A model generated the notes under the pieces. It was not told where the DNA came from and made no database searches. It was given only the letters and a program-made list of their open reading frames with translations. Made by a program: the position numbers and the translations under genes. A DNA stretch of 6,471 nucleotides, from NCBI GenBank assembly GCA_026415595.1, contig JAOAGU010000050.1, forward strand, positions 1 through 6,471. Direction: 5' to 3'. Source of the DNA: Thermodesulfovibrio sp. (lineage in GTDB: Bacteria; Nitrospirota; Thermodesulfovibrionia; Thermodesulfovibrionales; Thermodesulfovibrionaceae). How positions within the stretch are numbered: position 1 is the first letter of the stretch; every line of letters begins with the position of its first letter. Below, piece by piece: positions 6,167 through 6,471 of the stretch.

Positions 6167-6403
6167 CTATTCTAAAATTTCAAGGACACATCTTTTGCCA
6201 ACTTTTGTACCTGCAGCACCTAAGATTGTCCTCATAGCCCTTGCAGTTTTACCCTGCTTTCCTATAACCTTTCCAAGATCGCTTGGAGCAACTCTGAGTT
6301 CATAAACAGTGGTTTTCTCGCCCTCAATCTCTGTAACCTTAACCTCCTCTGGTTTGTCAACCAGTGACTTAGCCATTGTCTCAATCAGTGTCTTCATGCT
6401 CAT
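6167..6403 (-). CDS. khpA: KH-domain RNA-binding protein KhpA
   Basis: A 78-aa protein that is a single KH domain. In other bacteria it forms a dimer, or a complex with KhpB/Jag, that binds many RNAs and affects cell division and growth. The GxxG RNA-binding loop is GKQG, inside LGKVIGKQGKTARAMRTIL (about residues 43-61). The ends match the family: an N-terminal (M)KTLIETMAKSLVDKPEEV and a C-terminal KRCVLEILE. The start is supported by GGAGGTT at 6415-6409, about 6 nt before the ATG. A second in-frame ATG two codons later (6397) is possible. This gene usually follows rpsP, which would lie beyond the right edge, and precedes rimM, which is missing here. A strong terminator follows it. Confidence 0.96.
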   Translation of the reverse strand: MSMKTLIETMAKSLVDKPEEVKVTEIEGEKTTVYELRVAPSDLGKVIGKQGKTARAMRTILGAAGTKVGKRCVLEILE

Positions 6404-6432
6404 GGTCTAACCTCCGTGCAAAAGAGTAGTAA

Positions 6433-6448
6433 ATACCCCACTGGGTAT
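6433..6448. repeat. Small inverted repeat upstream of khpA
   Basis: ATACCC (6433-6438) and GGGTAT (6443-6448) form a 6-bp stem with a 4-nt loop, CACT, about 18 nt upstream of the khpA Shine-Dalgarno sequence. It could be a weak hairpin in the rpsP-khpA gap or an operator. It has no T-tract on the minus strand strong enough to call it a terminator. Confidence 0.3.
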
Positions 6449-6455
6449 ATTAAGC

Positions 6456-6471
6456 CTGTCTCTTATACACA
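6456..6471. other. Nextera/Tn5 mosaic-end adapter remnant at contig end
   Basis: The last 16 bases, CTGTCTCTTATACACA, equal the first 16 of the 19-bp Tn5 mosaic end used in Nextera tagmentation libraries. The match is exact and runs to the very end of the window, as untrimmed read-through does. These bases should be treated as artificial. Genomic sequence probably ends at 6455. Confidence 0.93.

Noticed and set aside
1..6471. CRISPR array, tRNA, rRNA, phage or defence genes
   Set aside because: No regularly spaced direct repeats, no cloverleaf or rRNA motifs, and no such protein families were seen on either strand.

Overview
The window is an AT-rich, tightly packed bacterial segment. Seven genes are complete on the minus strand, one is complete on the plus strand, and one minus-strand gene is cut by the left edge. 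The bacterial ribosomal-protein cluster, a HypF hydrogenase maturation factor, an MTH1187-type thiamine-binding protein and a tandem universal stress protein together suggest an anaerobic, possibly thermophilic bacterium. A relative of Thermodesulfovibrio (Nitrospirota) is my best guess. That placement rests on gene content and composition, not on a search.

On the minus strand, read from the right edge leftwards, khpA (KH-domain RNA-binding protein) comes first. It is followed by a strong intrinsic terminator hairpin, and then by the chain trmD - rplS - rnhB - hypF. Within this chain trmD and rplS overlap by 20 nt, rplS and rnhB by 4 nt, and rnhB and hypF are 3 nt apart, so they are probably co-transcribed and translationally coupled. 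The rimM gene that usually lies between khpA and trmD is absent, and the terminator occupies its place.

The single plus-strand gene (1298-1957) encodes a 219-aa helix-hairpin-helix protein that resembles the DNA glycosylase fold. It converges on hypF with overlapping stop codons. It appears to be expressed from a near-leaderless promoter. Divergent from it is a second minus-strand unit: a thiamine-binding MTH1187-family protein, a tandem universal stress protein overlapping it by 4 nt, and the first 14 codons of what looks like a MOSC-domain (molybdenum cofactor sulfurase C-terminal) protein at the left edge.

The main hidden structure is inside hypF. At 2200-2238 there is a sequence of the dispersed-repeat type TGTCATTCTGAGC...GAAGAATCTC, translated in frame as part of the enzyme. 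At 3307-3432 an extra low-complexity stretch of about 42 codons interrupts the YrdC-like domain and carries degenerate copies of the same motif. The last 16 bases of the window (6456-6471) match the Nextera/Tn5 mosaic end, so they are library adapter and not genome. I found no phage, CRISPR, tRNA, rRNA or defence system, and no convincing new multi-gene system.
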